From the NCBI GenBank assembly GCA_964554105.1, contig CAZKNF010000077.1, forward strand, positions 1 to 14,903: 14,903 bases of DNA, in the 5' to 3' direction. Shown in pieces: positions 1 through 6,666 of the stretch. The translations under genes were made by a program, and so were the position numbers. The DNA comes from CAZKNF01 sp964554105 (GTDB lineage: Bacteria > Bacteroidota > Rhodothermia > Rhodothermales > VXPQ01). Position 1 is the stretch's first letter. Every line of letters begins with the position of its first letter. Under the pieces are notes generated by a model that had not been told where the DNA came from, made no database searches, and was given only the letters and a program-made list of their open reading frames with translations.

Positions 1-756
1 GGACGCGTCCAGCTGATCGATTCGACGGACTTCATCGCAGAAATCGTCTCGATCGAGGCGCTGGTTTCAGGTGGTGTCGCCAATCGACAGCGACATCTAC
101 CGATCAACGGTAAGTTTATCGGCCGTTTCGGTAAGAAGGGGCTCACGATCAACCTCCTCCACCAGACTGTTCAGGCGTATATCGAGGACATGGGCCTTAC
201 GACCGATCTGGTGCCGAAAGACCTGTTCAACGTGCAGGTCGGCAACTTCGCCACCGACACCGCCCCGGATCCCGAGGTTCCCTCCAGCGTCGTGGACGCT
301 GTCGTGTTCTACCTGAAAACCCTCCGGCCGCCTCTACGGCGCAATGAGGATGATCCCGACGTCGTGGCGGGCGAGCAACTCTTCGATCAGATTCAGTGTA
401 CGGCGTGCCACGTTCCGACCCTAAGAACGGGACGTTCGGAAATCGCCCAGCTGGACGAAGTCGAGGTGCACCCCTACTCGGATCTGCTACTGCACGACAT
501 GGGTCCCGCGCTCGATGACGGATATACGGAAGGCATTGCGCTCACTTCAGAGTGGCGGACGCCGCCGCTCTGGGGTATCGGACTCGCGAAGACCTTTCAG
601 GGCGGATCGGCCTTCTACCTGCACGACGGCCGCGCCGGGACGCTTCGAGAAGCGATCGACTACCATGGTGGTGAAGCGGCGGCGAGCCGGGAAGCCTTTC
701 GCCTCCTAACGAAAGAGGAGCAAGACCAATTGGTGAAATTTCTTGAGTCGCTCTGA
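1..756 (+). CDS. Di-haem c-type cytochrome oxidoreductase (DUF1111 family), C-terminal part
   Basis: The reading frame is open from the first base, so the gene starts upstream and only the last 251 residues are present. A c-type haem motif CTACH lies at 397-411 (about residues 133-137 of the visible part). Typical family blocks flank it: GRFG near the start, LHDMG, EWRTPPLWGIG, a YLHDGRA block and an HGGEA block before the C-terminal FLESL. Family members are periplasmic or surface di-haem proteins of about 450-500 residues related to bacterial di-haem peroxidases; the first haem motif and any signal peptide would be upstream and are not seen. The stop codon TGA shares its A with the ATG of the Rieske gene (TGATG), which points to translational coupling. 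Substrate unknown; peroxidase activity is a family inference, not shown here. Family assignment is secure. Confidence 0.9.
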   Translation, partial: GRVQLIDSTDFIAEIVSIEALVSGGVANRQRHLPINGKFIGRFGKKGLTINLLHQTVQAYIEDMGLTTDLVPKDLFNVQVGNFATDTAPDPEVPSSVVDAVVFYLKTLRPPLRRNEDDPDVVAGEQLFDQIQCTACHVPTLRTGRSEIAQLDEVEVHPYSDLLLHDMGPALDDGYTEGIALTSEWRTPPLWGIGLAKTFQGGSAFYLHDGRAGTLREAIDYHGGEAAASREAFRLLTKEEQDQLVKFLESL

Positions 757-1178
757 TGGATCGTCGCGACTTCATCGTACGGGCTGTCGGGACCGGCATC
801 TTCTGCTCCGGCCTGCTCGGCGGCTGCACGTCGGTGCGGTACGTCGGATACGAGCGGCAGGACAATACGCTGCTGATCCGCCGGTCAGATCTCGGCGAAT
901 CCATCCACGCACTGCTGGAGAATCCTCAAATCCCCCGAGCCATATACCTGCACCGAACGGCAGATGGCGACTACCTCGCGCTGCTGCTTCGATGTACTCA
1001 CCAAGGCTGCGAACCCGCACCTGCGGGCGACCGGCTGGAATGCCCCTGTCACGGAAGCCAGTATTCATTTGCGGGGGATGTGCTTCAGGGGCCGGCCGAG
1101 GATCCGCTATACCGCTATGACGTCACGGCCGATGCCGAGCACGTCTACATCCAGCTTCCAGATCCTTCGACCATATGA
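756..1178 (+). CDS. Rieske [2Fe-2S] lipoprotein with Tat-like signal
   Basis: A 140-residue protein with both halves of the Rieske cluster: CTHQGC at residues 80-85 and CPCHGS at 96-101. By analogy with bc1 Rieske proteins, C80, H82, C96 and H99 bind the 2Fe-2S cluster and C85-C98 form the disulfide. The N-terminus has a twin-arginine motif (DRRDFIV, residues 2-8), a hydrophobic stretch and a lipobox-like LGGC ending at C24. It is therefore probably folded in the cytoplasm, exported by Tat and lipid-anchored. It is too short and isolated to be a complete bc1/b6f subunit set, since no cytochrome b is nearby. The ATG overlaps the stop of the di-haem gene, and the TGA overlaps the ATG of the next gene (ATGA). 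The context suggests electron exchange with the di-haem protein in the envelope; this is inference. Confidence 0.92.
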   Translation: MDRRDFIVRAVGTGIFCSGLLGGCTSVRYVGYERQDNTLLIRRSDLGESIHALLENPQIPRAIYLHRTADGDYLALLLRCTHQGCEPAPAGDRLECPCHGSQYSFAGDVLQGPAEDPLYRYDVTADAEHVYIQLPDPSTI

Positions 1179-2371
1179 CGATTTCGTCCACGTTTGCTTC
1201 ACGGACTTTTGCGTCGATCTTCTGGCTGGCATCCGTTCTGGGTGCTGGTGCCCAGGACACGACGGACATCCAGGATGGGCTCTACGACAGGCCCTTTATT
1301 CAGTCGCTCAGTGGTACGTCCATCGGCGGCTACCTCGAGGGCAACACCAACTATTTCGTCGAAGACGGGATCTCCGACGGCTTTTCGATGGAGCTTCGCC
1401 GGTTCAACATTTTTCTTTTCTCCCCGATTGGCCGCCGCATCCGCTTCATTTCGGAACTCGAATTCGAGCACGGCACGGAGGAAATCGCTCTCGAGACAGC
1501 ATTGATCGATTACCGGGTGGACCCCGCATTCGTCGTTCGCTTGGGCATACTCCTTCCGCCGATCGGGCTCTTCAACCAGAACCACGACAGCCCGCTGTGG
1601 GAGTTCATCGAGCGTCCGCTCGTCTCGACGCAGATCATCCCCTCGACACTTTCCGAGGTCGGATTCGGTGTAAACGGCCGACTGTTTCGTACTCCATTCA
1701 CGTTCAGCTACGACCTGTATCTTACGAACGGCCTCGGCGAAGGGGTCGTGTCGAACGCGGAGGGCCGCACATTCCTCCCCGGCGGCAAGCGAGACAGGCA
1801 GTTCGCCGAGGACAACAACGGCTCACCGGCCGTTTCAGGACGTCTTGCGGCGCGCCACGGACTCTTCGGTGAGATCGGTCTTTCGTTCTATACGGCTCTC
1901 TACAACACATTTGAAGTCGAAGGTGATGTGGTGGACGAAAGGCGTCGTGCAACCATCGCAGCGGTCGATTACTCGACCGCGATCGGCGATGTCGTTGCGC
2001 TGACCGGCGAGGCCGCCTATGCAGTGATCGATATTCCGGCAGCGCTGGAAGATATCTTCGGCGACAGGCAGTGGGGCGCATTTCTAGATGCAGTCGTCCC
2101 CGTCTGGGAGCCCGATCTCAGTGGCTACGATGACGCCGTTTTGAACGCAAATCTCCGCATCGAAGCGATCGACTATAATGCGGGTACATTCCGATCGACG
2201 GGCCTTCGAATCTACGATGAGATATTTGCGCTCGTGCCCGGAATAAGCTTTCGGCCATCACAGGATACGGTGTTCCGCGCAAATTACCGGCGCCACTGGT
2301 TTCGGGATCTCGTCGGCAACGCCGCCGTCAAGACGGGTGGATTCCAGGTCGGGTTTGCGAGTTATTTCTGA
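1175..2371 (+). CDS. Outer-membrane beta-barrel protein, phosphate-selective-porin-like
   Basis: This 398-residue protein starts at an ATG that overlaps the Rieske stop (ATGA). A signal peptide is visible, with a hydrophobic core at about residues 12-25 and a likely signal peptidase I site AGA|Q after residue 26. The mature part alternates polar and aromatic residues as in beta strands, opens with GGYLEGN, has an ELRRFNIF strand and a pattern like the porin O/P family (GILLPPIGLFN, later GFGVNGRLF), and ends in FASYF, a terminal aromatic residue as expected for BAM-assembled barrels. Family O/P porins are trimers passing anions; the substrate here cannot be read from sequence. Its position after two redox proteins suggests that the barrel admits a substrate for them or anchors them. 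It could also be a porin of a related, unnamed family. Confidence 0.8.
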   Translation: MTISSTFASRTFASIFWLASVLGAGAQDTTDIQDGLYDRPFIQSLSGTSIGGYLEGNTNYFVEDGISDGFSMELRRFNIFLFSPIGRRIRFISELEFEHGTEEIALETALIDYRVDPAFVVRLGILLPPIGLFNQNHDSPLWEFIERPLVSTQIIPSTLSEVGFGVNGRLFRTPFTFSYDLYLTNGLGEGVVSNAEGRTFLPGGKRDRQFAEDNNGSPAVSGRLAARHGLFGEIGLSFYTALYNTFEVEGDVVDERRRATIAAVDYSTAIGDVVALTGEAAYAVIDIPAALEDIFGDRQWGAFLDAVVPVWEPDLSGYDDAVLNANLRIEAIDYNAGTFRSTGLRIYDEIFALVPGISFRPSQDTVFRANYRRHWFRDLVGNAAVKTGGFQVGFASYF

Positions 2372-2469
2372 CGGCTTACTCTCCTCGGCATCTTGCGGCA
2401 CGCCATTTGGAGATGGATCTCCCGATGCCTCGAGTTGTACTAATCACACGCCACGAAACACCGTCAAGT

Positions 2470-2477
2470 TATATATA
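2470..2477 (+). promoter_or_regulatory. AT-rich box directly before the DUF2480 start (possible -10 of a leaderless mRNA)
   Basis: TATATATA ends two bases before the ATG at 2480 and there is no Shine-Dalgarno sequence between them. In a GC-rich setting this is striking and resembles -10 elements that give leaderless transcripts. A TTGTAC at 2435-2440 is too far away (29 nt) to be a convincing -35 partner. Confidence 0.35.
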
Positions 2478-2479
2478 CA

Positions 2480-3052
2480 ATGGAACCGATCGTCAACCGC
2501 GTCGAGGAAAGCGACATCACGGTGTTCAACCTGGAGGAACTCTGGGACGAGCAGCCTGTCGTTGAGTTGGATATCGAACCGTTTCTTTTCGAGGGGCTCG
2601 TCGTTCGCGAGAAGGATTTTCGGGAAAAGGTGAAGGCGCACGACTGGCACCGATACGAGGGGCAACACGTCGCGGTTTACTGCTCGGTCGATGCGATCGT
2701 GCCGACGTGGGCATTCATGCTAATTGCCTCGAAACTCGAGGACGTCGCTCGATCCATCGCCCTCGGCCGCGAGGCCGATCTCGTCCGCGACCATTTCGTC
2801 AGGGCGATTGAGCGAGTTGATTGGTCGGAATACGAAGGAATTCCGGTCGTCATCAAAGGATGCGGCAGCCGGCTCGTGCCTCCGAATGCATATTTTCTCG
2901 TCACCCAGAAGCTGCAGCGTGTGGCCGGCAAAATAATGTTCGGCGAGCCGTGCTCGTCCGTGCCGCTGTGGCGGCGGCCCCGCAAGTCGACCGAGCGCCC
3001 CTCCGCGACCGCGAAGCCGGCGATGCCCGCATCACTACCGCGCAGGAGCTGA
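2480..3052 (+). CDS. DUF2480 family protein
   Basis: A 190-residue protein matching what I know of DUF2480 (function unknown): MEPIVNRV start, an FEGLVVREKDFR block, HDWHRYEG, CSVDAIVPTWAFMLI (about residues 70-84), an IKGCGS block and GEPCSSVPL at 155-163, where family members normally end. The remaining 27 or so residues are rich in Arg, Pro, Ala and Ser, look like a low-complexity tail and are odd for the family. Repeated Cys residues in conserved blocks (the CS, GC and EPC motifs) suggest a metal or redox role, but this is not established. Start at ATG 2480 fits the family N-terminus. The stop lies 5 nt before the GTG of the SDR gene, so the two are probably co-transcribed. Confidence 0.85.
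   Translation: MEPIVNRVEESDITVFNLEELWDEQPVVELDIEPFLFEGLVVREKDFREKVKAHDWHRYEGQHVAVYCSVDAIVPTWAFMLIASKLEDVARSIALGREADLVRDHFVRAIERVDWSEYEGIPVVIKGCGSRLVPPNAYFLVTQKLQRVAGKIMFGEPCSSVPLWRRPRKSTERPSATAKPAMPASLPRRS
3044..3048 (+). promoter_or_regulatory. Ribosome binding site fixing the SDR start
   Basis: AGGAG sits inside the end of the DUF2480 gene, 9 nt before GTG 3058. It decides for the GTG start rather than the long upstream in-frame extension that overlaps DUF2480. Confidence 0.7.
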
Positions 3053-3057
3053 TCCCG

Positions 3058-3816
3058 GTGAACGTGGATCTTTCCGACACGACCGTACTCGTCACGGGCG
3101 CGAGCCGCGGCATCGGTTATGCGATCGCCCGACGGATGGCTGAGGCCGGCGCGAACGTCGCAGCCCACTACCACAAACGCCTCCGTCCCGTCGAAGCGCT
3201 CGCGGCCGAATTCACCGCCCGCGTCGTCGGAATTCGCGCCGATCTCGCCCAACCCGCCGAATGTGAGCGCCTTTTCGAGGAAGCCGTCGACCGGCACGGC
3301 ACCGTCGACGTGCTGGTCAACAATGCCGGCATCGCCATCCACATAGCCGAAGACGCTGCGCCTGATGATTGGTCGCAGGCGTGGGACCGCACGATGCACG
3401 TCAATCTCCGCGCGCCGGAGCTGCTCTGCCGACTTGCTTTGGCCCATTTTCGGCGCCAGGGAGGCGGACGGATCATCAATATCGCATCCAGAGCGGCATT
3501 CCGCGGCGACACTATCCCCTACATGACCTATGCGGCCTCAAAAGGCGGCCTCGTGGCGTTGACCCGGTCGATCGCCCGGCACGGCGGAAAGGACGGAATA
3601 CGCGCGTTCGTGGTTGCGCCCGGATTTGTGCGCACGGAGATGGCGCAGCCGTTCATCGACGAGTACGGCGAAGAACATCTTTTGGATGGTCTGGCGGCCG
3701 ATCGCCTCACCGAACCCGGCGACGTCGCCCCCACCGTCGTTTTCCTTGCAAGCGGGATGGCTGATCACGCTACCGGATCGACGATCGACATCAACGCGGC
3801 CAGCTACGTAAGGTAG
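3058..3816 (+). CDS. Short-chain dehydrogenase/reductase (FabG-like SDR)
   Basis: Starting at GTG 3058 this is a 252-residue classical SDR, the normal size. The Rossmann dinucleotide site TGASRGIG is at residues 13-20, the NNAG motif at 88-91, the structural Asn in VNLRAP at 116, Ser at about 144 (INIAS), and the catalytic YAASK with Tyr158 and Lys162. The segment VAPGFVRTEM follows as usual. Classical SDRs use NAD(P)H to interconvert ketones and alcohols in the cytoplasm. The basic residues R17 and possibly H39-K40 after the second strand would suit NADP, but this is weak. The substrate is unknown; FabG-type 3-oxoacyl reduction is one possibility, though no other fatty acid gene is near. The frame is open upstream to 2821, but that part overlaps DUF2480 and lacks homology. 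Confidence 0.92.
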   Translation: MNVDLSDTTVLVTGASRGIGYAIARRMAEAGANVAAHYHKRLRPVEALAAEFTARVVGIRADLAQPAECERLFEEAVDRHGTVDVLVNNAGIAIHIAEDAAPDDWSQAWDRTMHVNLRAPELLCRLALAHFRRQGGGRIINIASRAAFRGDTIPYMTYAASKGGLVALTRSIARHGGKDGIRAFVVAPGFVRTEMAQPFIDEYGEEHLLDGLAADRLTEPGDVAPTVVFLASGMADHATGSTIDINAASYVR

Positions 3817-3849
3817 ACGCGTGGACGTCCGCCACTTCCCTCCTGCTAC

Positions 3850-3926
3850 GATCTGGTAAGATGCGCATGACCCAGATCCGAGCTGGTAACCTGCCGGCTG
3901 CGCCGCGGTAAGAGGTGACTCGTAAC
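3850..3926 (+). promoter_or_regulatory. Inverted repeat and repeated GTAA words upstream of the ligase/peptidase operon
   Basis: The 151-base gap before the next gene holds a perfect 7-bp inverted repeat, GATCTGG at 3850-3856 with CCAGATC at 3872-3878, whose 15-nt loop contains the palindrome ATGCGCAT (3861-3868). The left arm with its flank (gatctggtaag) is repeated in similar form 30 bases later (gagctggtaac, 3880-3890). GGTAA or CGTAA words recur at 3855, 3885, 3907 and 3921. TAAGAT at 3857-3862 could be a -10 box. An operator or mRNA hairpin controlling the downstream operon is plausible, not proven. Confidence 0.35.
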
Positions 3927-3967
3927 GACGATTTCTCACGATGGAAGGGAGCTCGGACTGATTCGGC

Positions 3968-4762
3968 ATGAAAGACCGTATCTGGCGGATCAGAGAGGGT
4001 GATGGGCCGCTCGTCGCGGCAGCCATCCACAACGGTCACGAACTGCGTCCCGAGGTTGCCCGGGCGATCGCGCTAACGTCGCGCGAACGGTTACGCGAGG
4101 AAGATCCGTTCACGGGCGAATGGACGGAGATTGCCGATACGCGGATCGTCGGTCTTCGCTCGCGATTCGAAGTCGATCTCAATCGTCCGCCGGAGGGTGC
4201 CGTTTACAGCAATCCGGAGGACGCGTGGGGGCTCGACATCTGGAAAGATTCGCCGGCGCCCCATCTGATCGATGACTCGCTGGCTGAATACGATGCGTTC
4301 TACGAGGAAGCCGCCCGGTTGCTCGACGAGAAGCGCCGCACCTACGGAACGTTCGTCGTCTATGACCTTCATTCCTACAATTTTCGGCGCGGCGGGCCCG
4401 ATGCCGAACCGGACGATCCCGAGCTCAATCCGGACGTAAACCTCGGCACGGGAACCATGGATCGTCGGCGGTGGGCTCCGGTGGTCGATGCGTTCCTCAC
4501 CACGCTGCGCGGCGTCGAGGTCATGGGCCGCAAATTGGACGTGCGTGAGAACGTCAAATTCTTCGGCGGCTACTTTCCCGAGTGGGTTCACACGAACTAT
4601 CCGGCTGCCGGCTGCGCCCTCGCCATCGAATTCAAGAAATTCTTTATGGATGAATGGACGGGCGAGCCGGATCGGGCGGCTATCTCGGCAATCCGGGACG
4701 CGCTGGCGACGTCCGTATCACCCGTCCTCGAGGCACTACAATTGGTATCGCTGCAGGACTGA
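3968..4762 (+). CDS. N-formylglutamate amidohydrolase family protein (HutG-like zinc hydrolase)
   Basis: A 264-residue protein with the features of the N-formylglutamate amidohydrolase fold: IHNGHE at residues 20-25, VDLNRPPEGAVY in the middle, YDLHSYN with His135, and an AIEFKKFF block near the end. H21, E25 and H135 are likely metal ligands by analogy with the related zinc carboxypeptidase-like fold. The textbook reaction is removal of formate from N-formylglutamate in histidine breakdown, but no hut genes are nearby, so that role is unlikely here. Its partners, a DUF1704 metallopeptidase 5 nt downstream and an ATP-grasp ligase, suggest hydrolysis of an amide on a peptide or small conjugate. 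Start at ATG 3968 is the only good ATG; a GGAAGGGAG tract lies rather far upstream (3943-3951), so initiation may be weak. Confidence 0.88.
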   Translation: MKDRIWRIREGDGPLVAAAIHNGHELRPEVARAIALTSRERLREEDPFTGEWTEIADTRIVGLRSRFEVDLNRPPEGAVYSNPEDAWGLDIWKDSPAPHLIDDSLAEYDAFYEEAARLLDEKRRTYGTFVVYDLHSYNFRRGGPDAEPDDPELNPDVNLGTGTMDRRRWAPVVDAFLTTLRGVEVMGRKLDVRENVKFFGGYFPEWVHTNYPAAGCALAIEFKKFFMDEWTGEPDRAAISAIRDALATSVSPVLEALQLVSLQD

Positions 4763-4767
4763 GTTTC

Positions 4768-6666
4768 ATGGTTGAGACCGCGACGAAGCCGAAAATTGAC
4801 AGACTCGCACATGAGCTCGAGGAAGGCCGGTGCGTCGACATGCGCCTGCCGGAGGGCGGCCAGTTCTATATGGACAGGCCACTTCCCTTCATCTGCCTGT
4901 ACCGCGAGACGTCAGGTTTGCCGGACCTCACGCGCCGCCTCGTCACCACGCAAGCATCTTACGTGATCGTCTCGAAGGACGCTGCATCGCAATCCCATCT
5001 CGGGGCTCTGCTCGACGTCATCTCCCGGGCGATGAACAGTCGATTCGGTCGCTTTCTGGTACTCGAACTATGGGGCGCACCCGAGGTCGGCGAAACAAGC
5101 CGGGATGAACCCCTCAGCCTGCAGCCGGAGTTTCACATCACCGCTCCGGATCATCCATCCCTTCGGCCAACCGTCACGCGCCTCGCCACCGCGCTGAAGC
5201 GAATCACCATCCACGAGCTCGTATCCCGTGTCGATCTCACCTGCGTCGACGACCCTGCACCGCCCGAATACGCGCCGGTTGAGACCCATGCGCGCACCGG
5301 TGCGTCCCGCTTCGTGATCGGACTCGAAGTGACGCCGATCTACAGGAACCGCGAAAATGAGGTTGTCTATCCGTTCCTCTTCGAGGATCTGCGGCGTCAG
5401 CTCGCCGGCGCGGTGAAGAAGGCCTTTTTCGAGTTCGGATCGGGCCTCTCGACGATCGACGCGCCCAACTATCTTGCGCTCGGCCGCCGTGCACTGGAAC
5501 AGGCGGTGGCGCAGGTCGACGAGGGGCTCGCCCGCATCGACGATTCCTTCGATTTTCTCCTCCAGACGACGCCCGTGAACGCCGAAGAGGCCTGGTCCAG
5601 CTTCAAGGACAGCAGCTTCGAGCAGGCGCCGGTGTTCAAGTATCGTCCGCTCCCCGTGGATCCCGAGCTGCTGAAGCGCCGCCTGTTCGCACTTCCGATC
5701 GAGCACGTTGAGGATCCAACCTTGAACTGGCTCTTTCGTGAGAAGCAGGAAGAGCTCGACCGCAAAATCACCATGCTGCGCGACCGGAATACGCGGCAGT
5801 TCTTCTACGGCAGTCTGCAGGTGTACGGCGAGGTCCGCCCCGGTCTGCGTGATCTTGCATCGAATATTCTGGAGCGGCTGCCCCATAAAGACTATGATCT
5901 GGGTTCCGCGGAGAACCTCGATGCGGAGGCGTTTGCTGAAATGGCTGCCGTGGAGTTCAACTATTATCGTAAGACCTGCGAGGACTTTCCTCACACGGTC
6001 CAGATTCGACGCGACGTTCCGGCGGGACTGATGGTATCGAGCGGTCGGCTGATTATCGGTCACCGGACCCGCGTTCCCGCCTCTCGAATCGATGCCCTGC
6101 TTCACCACGAGGTGGGCACGCACATGCTGACCTATTTCAACGGCTGCATGCAGCCCCTCCGCCTGCTATCGCATGGCCTCGCCGGATATGAGGCGCTTCA
6201 GGAGGGCATTGCGGTGCTGTCCGAGTACCTATCCGGCGGCCTCAGCATTCCGCGTCTGCGGGTGCTCGCCGCTCGGGTCCTTGCCGCCGACGGCATCATC
6301 GAGGGCCGAACGTTTCCGGACCTGTACCGGATGCTGCAGTCCGACTACGACTTTAAGGAATACGAGGCGTTCTCCATCGCCTTTCGGACCTTCCGCGGGG
6401 GCGGATTGATCAAGGACGTCATCTATTTGCGCGGACTGTACGAACTCGTGGCGTACCTCAGAGGCGGCGGCGATCTCGATGCGCTTTTTGTGGGTAAGAT
6501 CGCGCTTCGCCATTTATCTCTGGTCGAGGAACTCATGGACCGCGGCGTGCTTCGAGATGCGCCGCTTCGCCCGCGCTATTTGAATGATGACGATGCACAG
6601 CATCGTCTGTCCTTCCTGCGCAACGGCCATTCGATCGTCGATCTCATAGAGGATTCGCCTGCATGA
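4768..6666 (+). CDS. DUF1704 / QEGLA-motif putative metallopeptidase
   Basis: A 632-residue protein of the family often labelled 'flavohemoglobin expression-modulating QEGLA motif protein'. The HExxxH zinc site HEVGTH is at residues 447-452 and the family signature QEGIA at 478-482, where E479 is the probable third ligand. The N-terminal 400 residues carry no motif I recognise. The family includes the eukaryotic DUF1704 enzyme MATCAP (KIAA0895L), which cuts the C-terminal tyrosine from tubulin, so a carboxypeptidase-like activity is likely; the bacterial substrate is unknown. I chose ATG 4768: AGGA at 4755-4758 precedes it by 9 nt and it lies 5 nt after the stop of the amidohydrolase gene. 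The frame is open further upstream to 4654 but that would overlap the previous gene. The stop overlaps the next ATG (ATGA). Confidence 0.9.
   Translation: MVETATKPKIDRLAHELEEGRCVDMRLPEGGQFYMDRPLPFICLYRETSGLPDLTRRLVTTQASYVIVSKDAASQSHLGALLDVISRAMNSRFGRFLVLELWGAPEVGETSRDEPLSLQPEFHITAPDHPSLRPTVTRLATALKRITIHELVSRVDLTCVDDPAPPEYAPVETHARTGASRFVIGLEVTPIYRNRENEVVYPFLFEDLRRQLAGAVKKAFFEFGSGLSTIDAPNYLALGRRALEQAVAQVDEGLARIDDSFDFLLQTTPVNAEEAWSSFKDSSFEQAPVFKYRPLPVDPELLKRRLFALPIEHVEDPTLNWLFREKQEELDRKITMLRDRNTRQFFYGSLQVYGEVRPGLRDLASNILERLPHKDYDLGSAENLDAEAFAEMAAVEFNYYRKTCEDFPHTVQIRRDVPAGLMVSSGRLIIGHRTRVPASRIDALLHHEVGTHMLTYFNGCMQPLRLLSHGLAGYEALQEGIAVLSEYLSGGLSIPRLRVLAARVLAADGIIEGRTFPDLYRMLQSDYDFKEYEAFSIAFRTFRGGGLIKDVIYLRGLYELVAYLRGGGDLDALFVGKIALRHLSLVEELMDRGVLRDAPLRPRYLNDDDAQHRLSFLRNGHSIVDLIEDSPA

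Noticed and set aside
2821..3057. N-terminal extension of the SDR
   Set aside because: Overlaps DUF2480 in another frame; the SDR fold begins at GTG 3058, which has its own ribosome site.
3968..4762. Histidine-degradation HutG
   Set aside because: No hutU, hutH or hutI genes nearby; the operon context points elsewhere.
5068..6123. 351-residue minus-strand reading frame
   Set aside because: Lies wholly inside the DUF1704 gene on the other strand; no motif and typical of GC-rich antisense frames.
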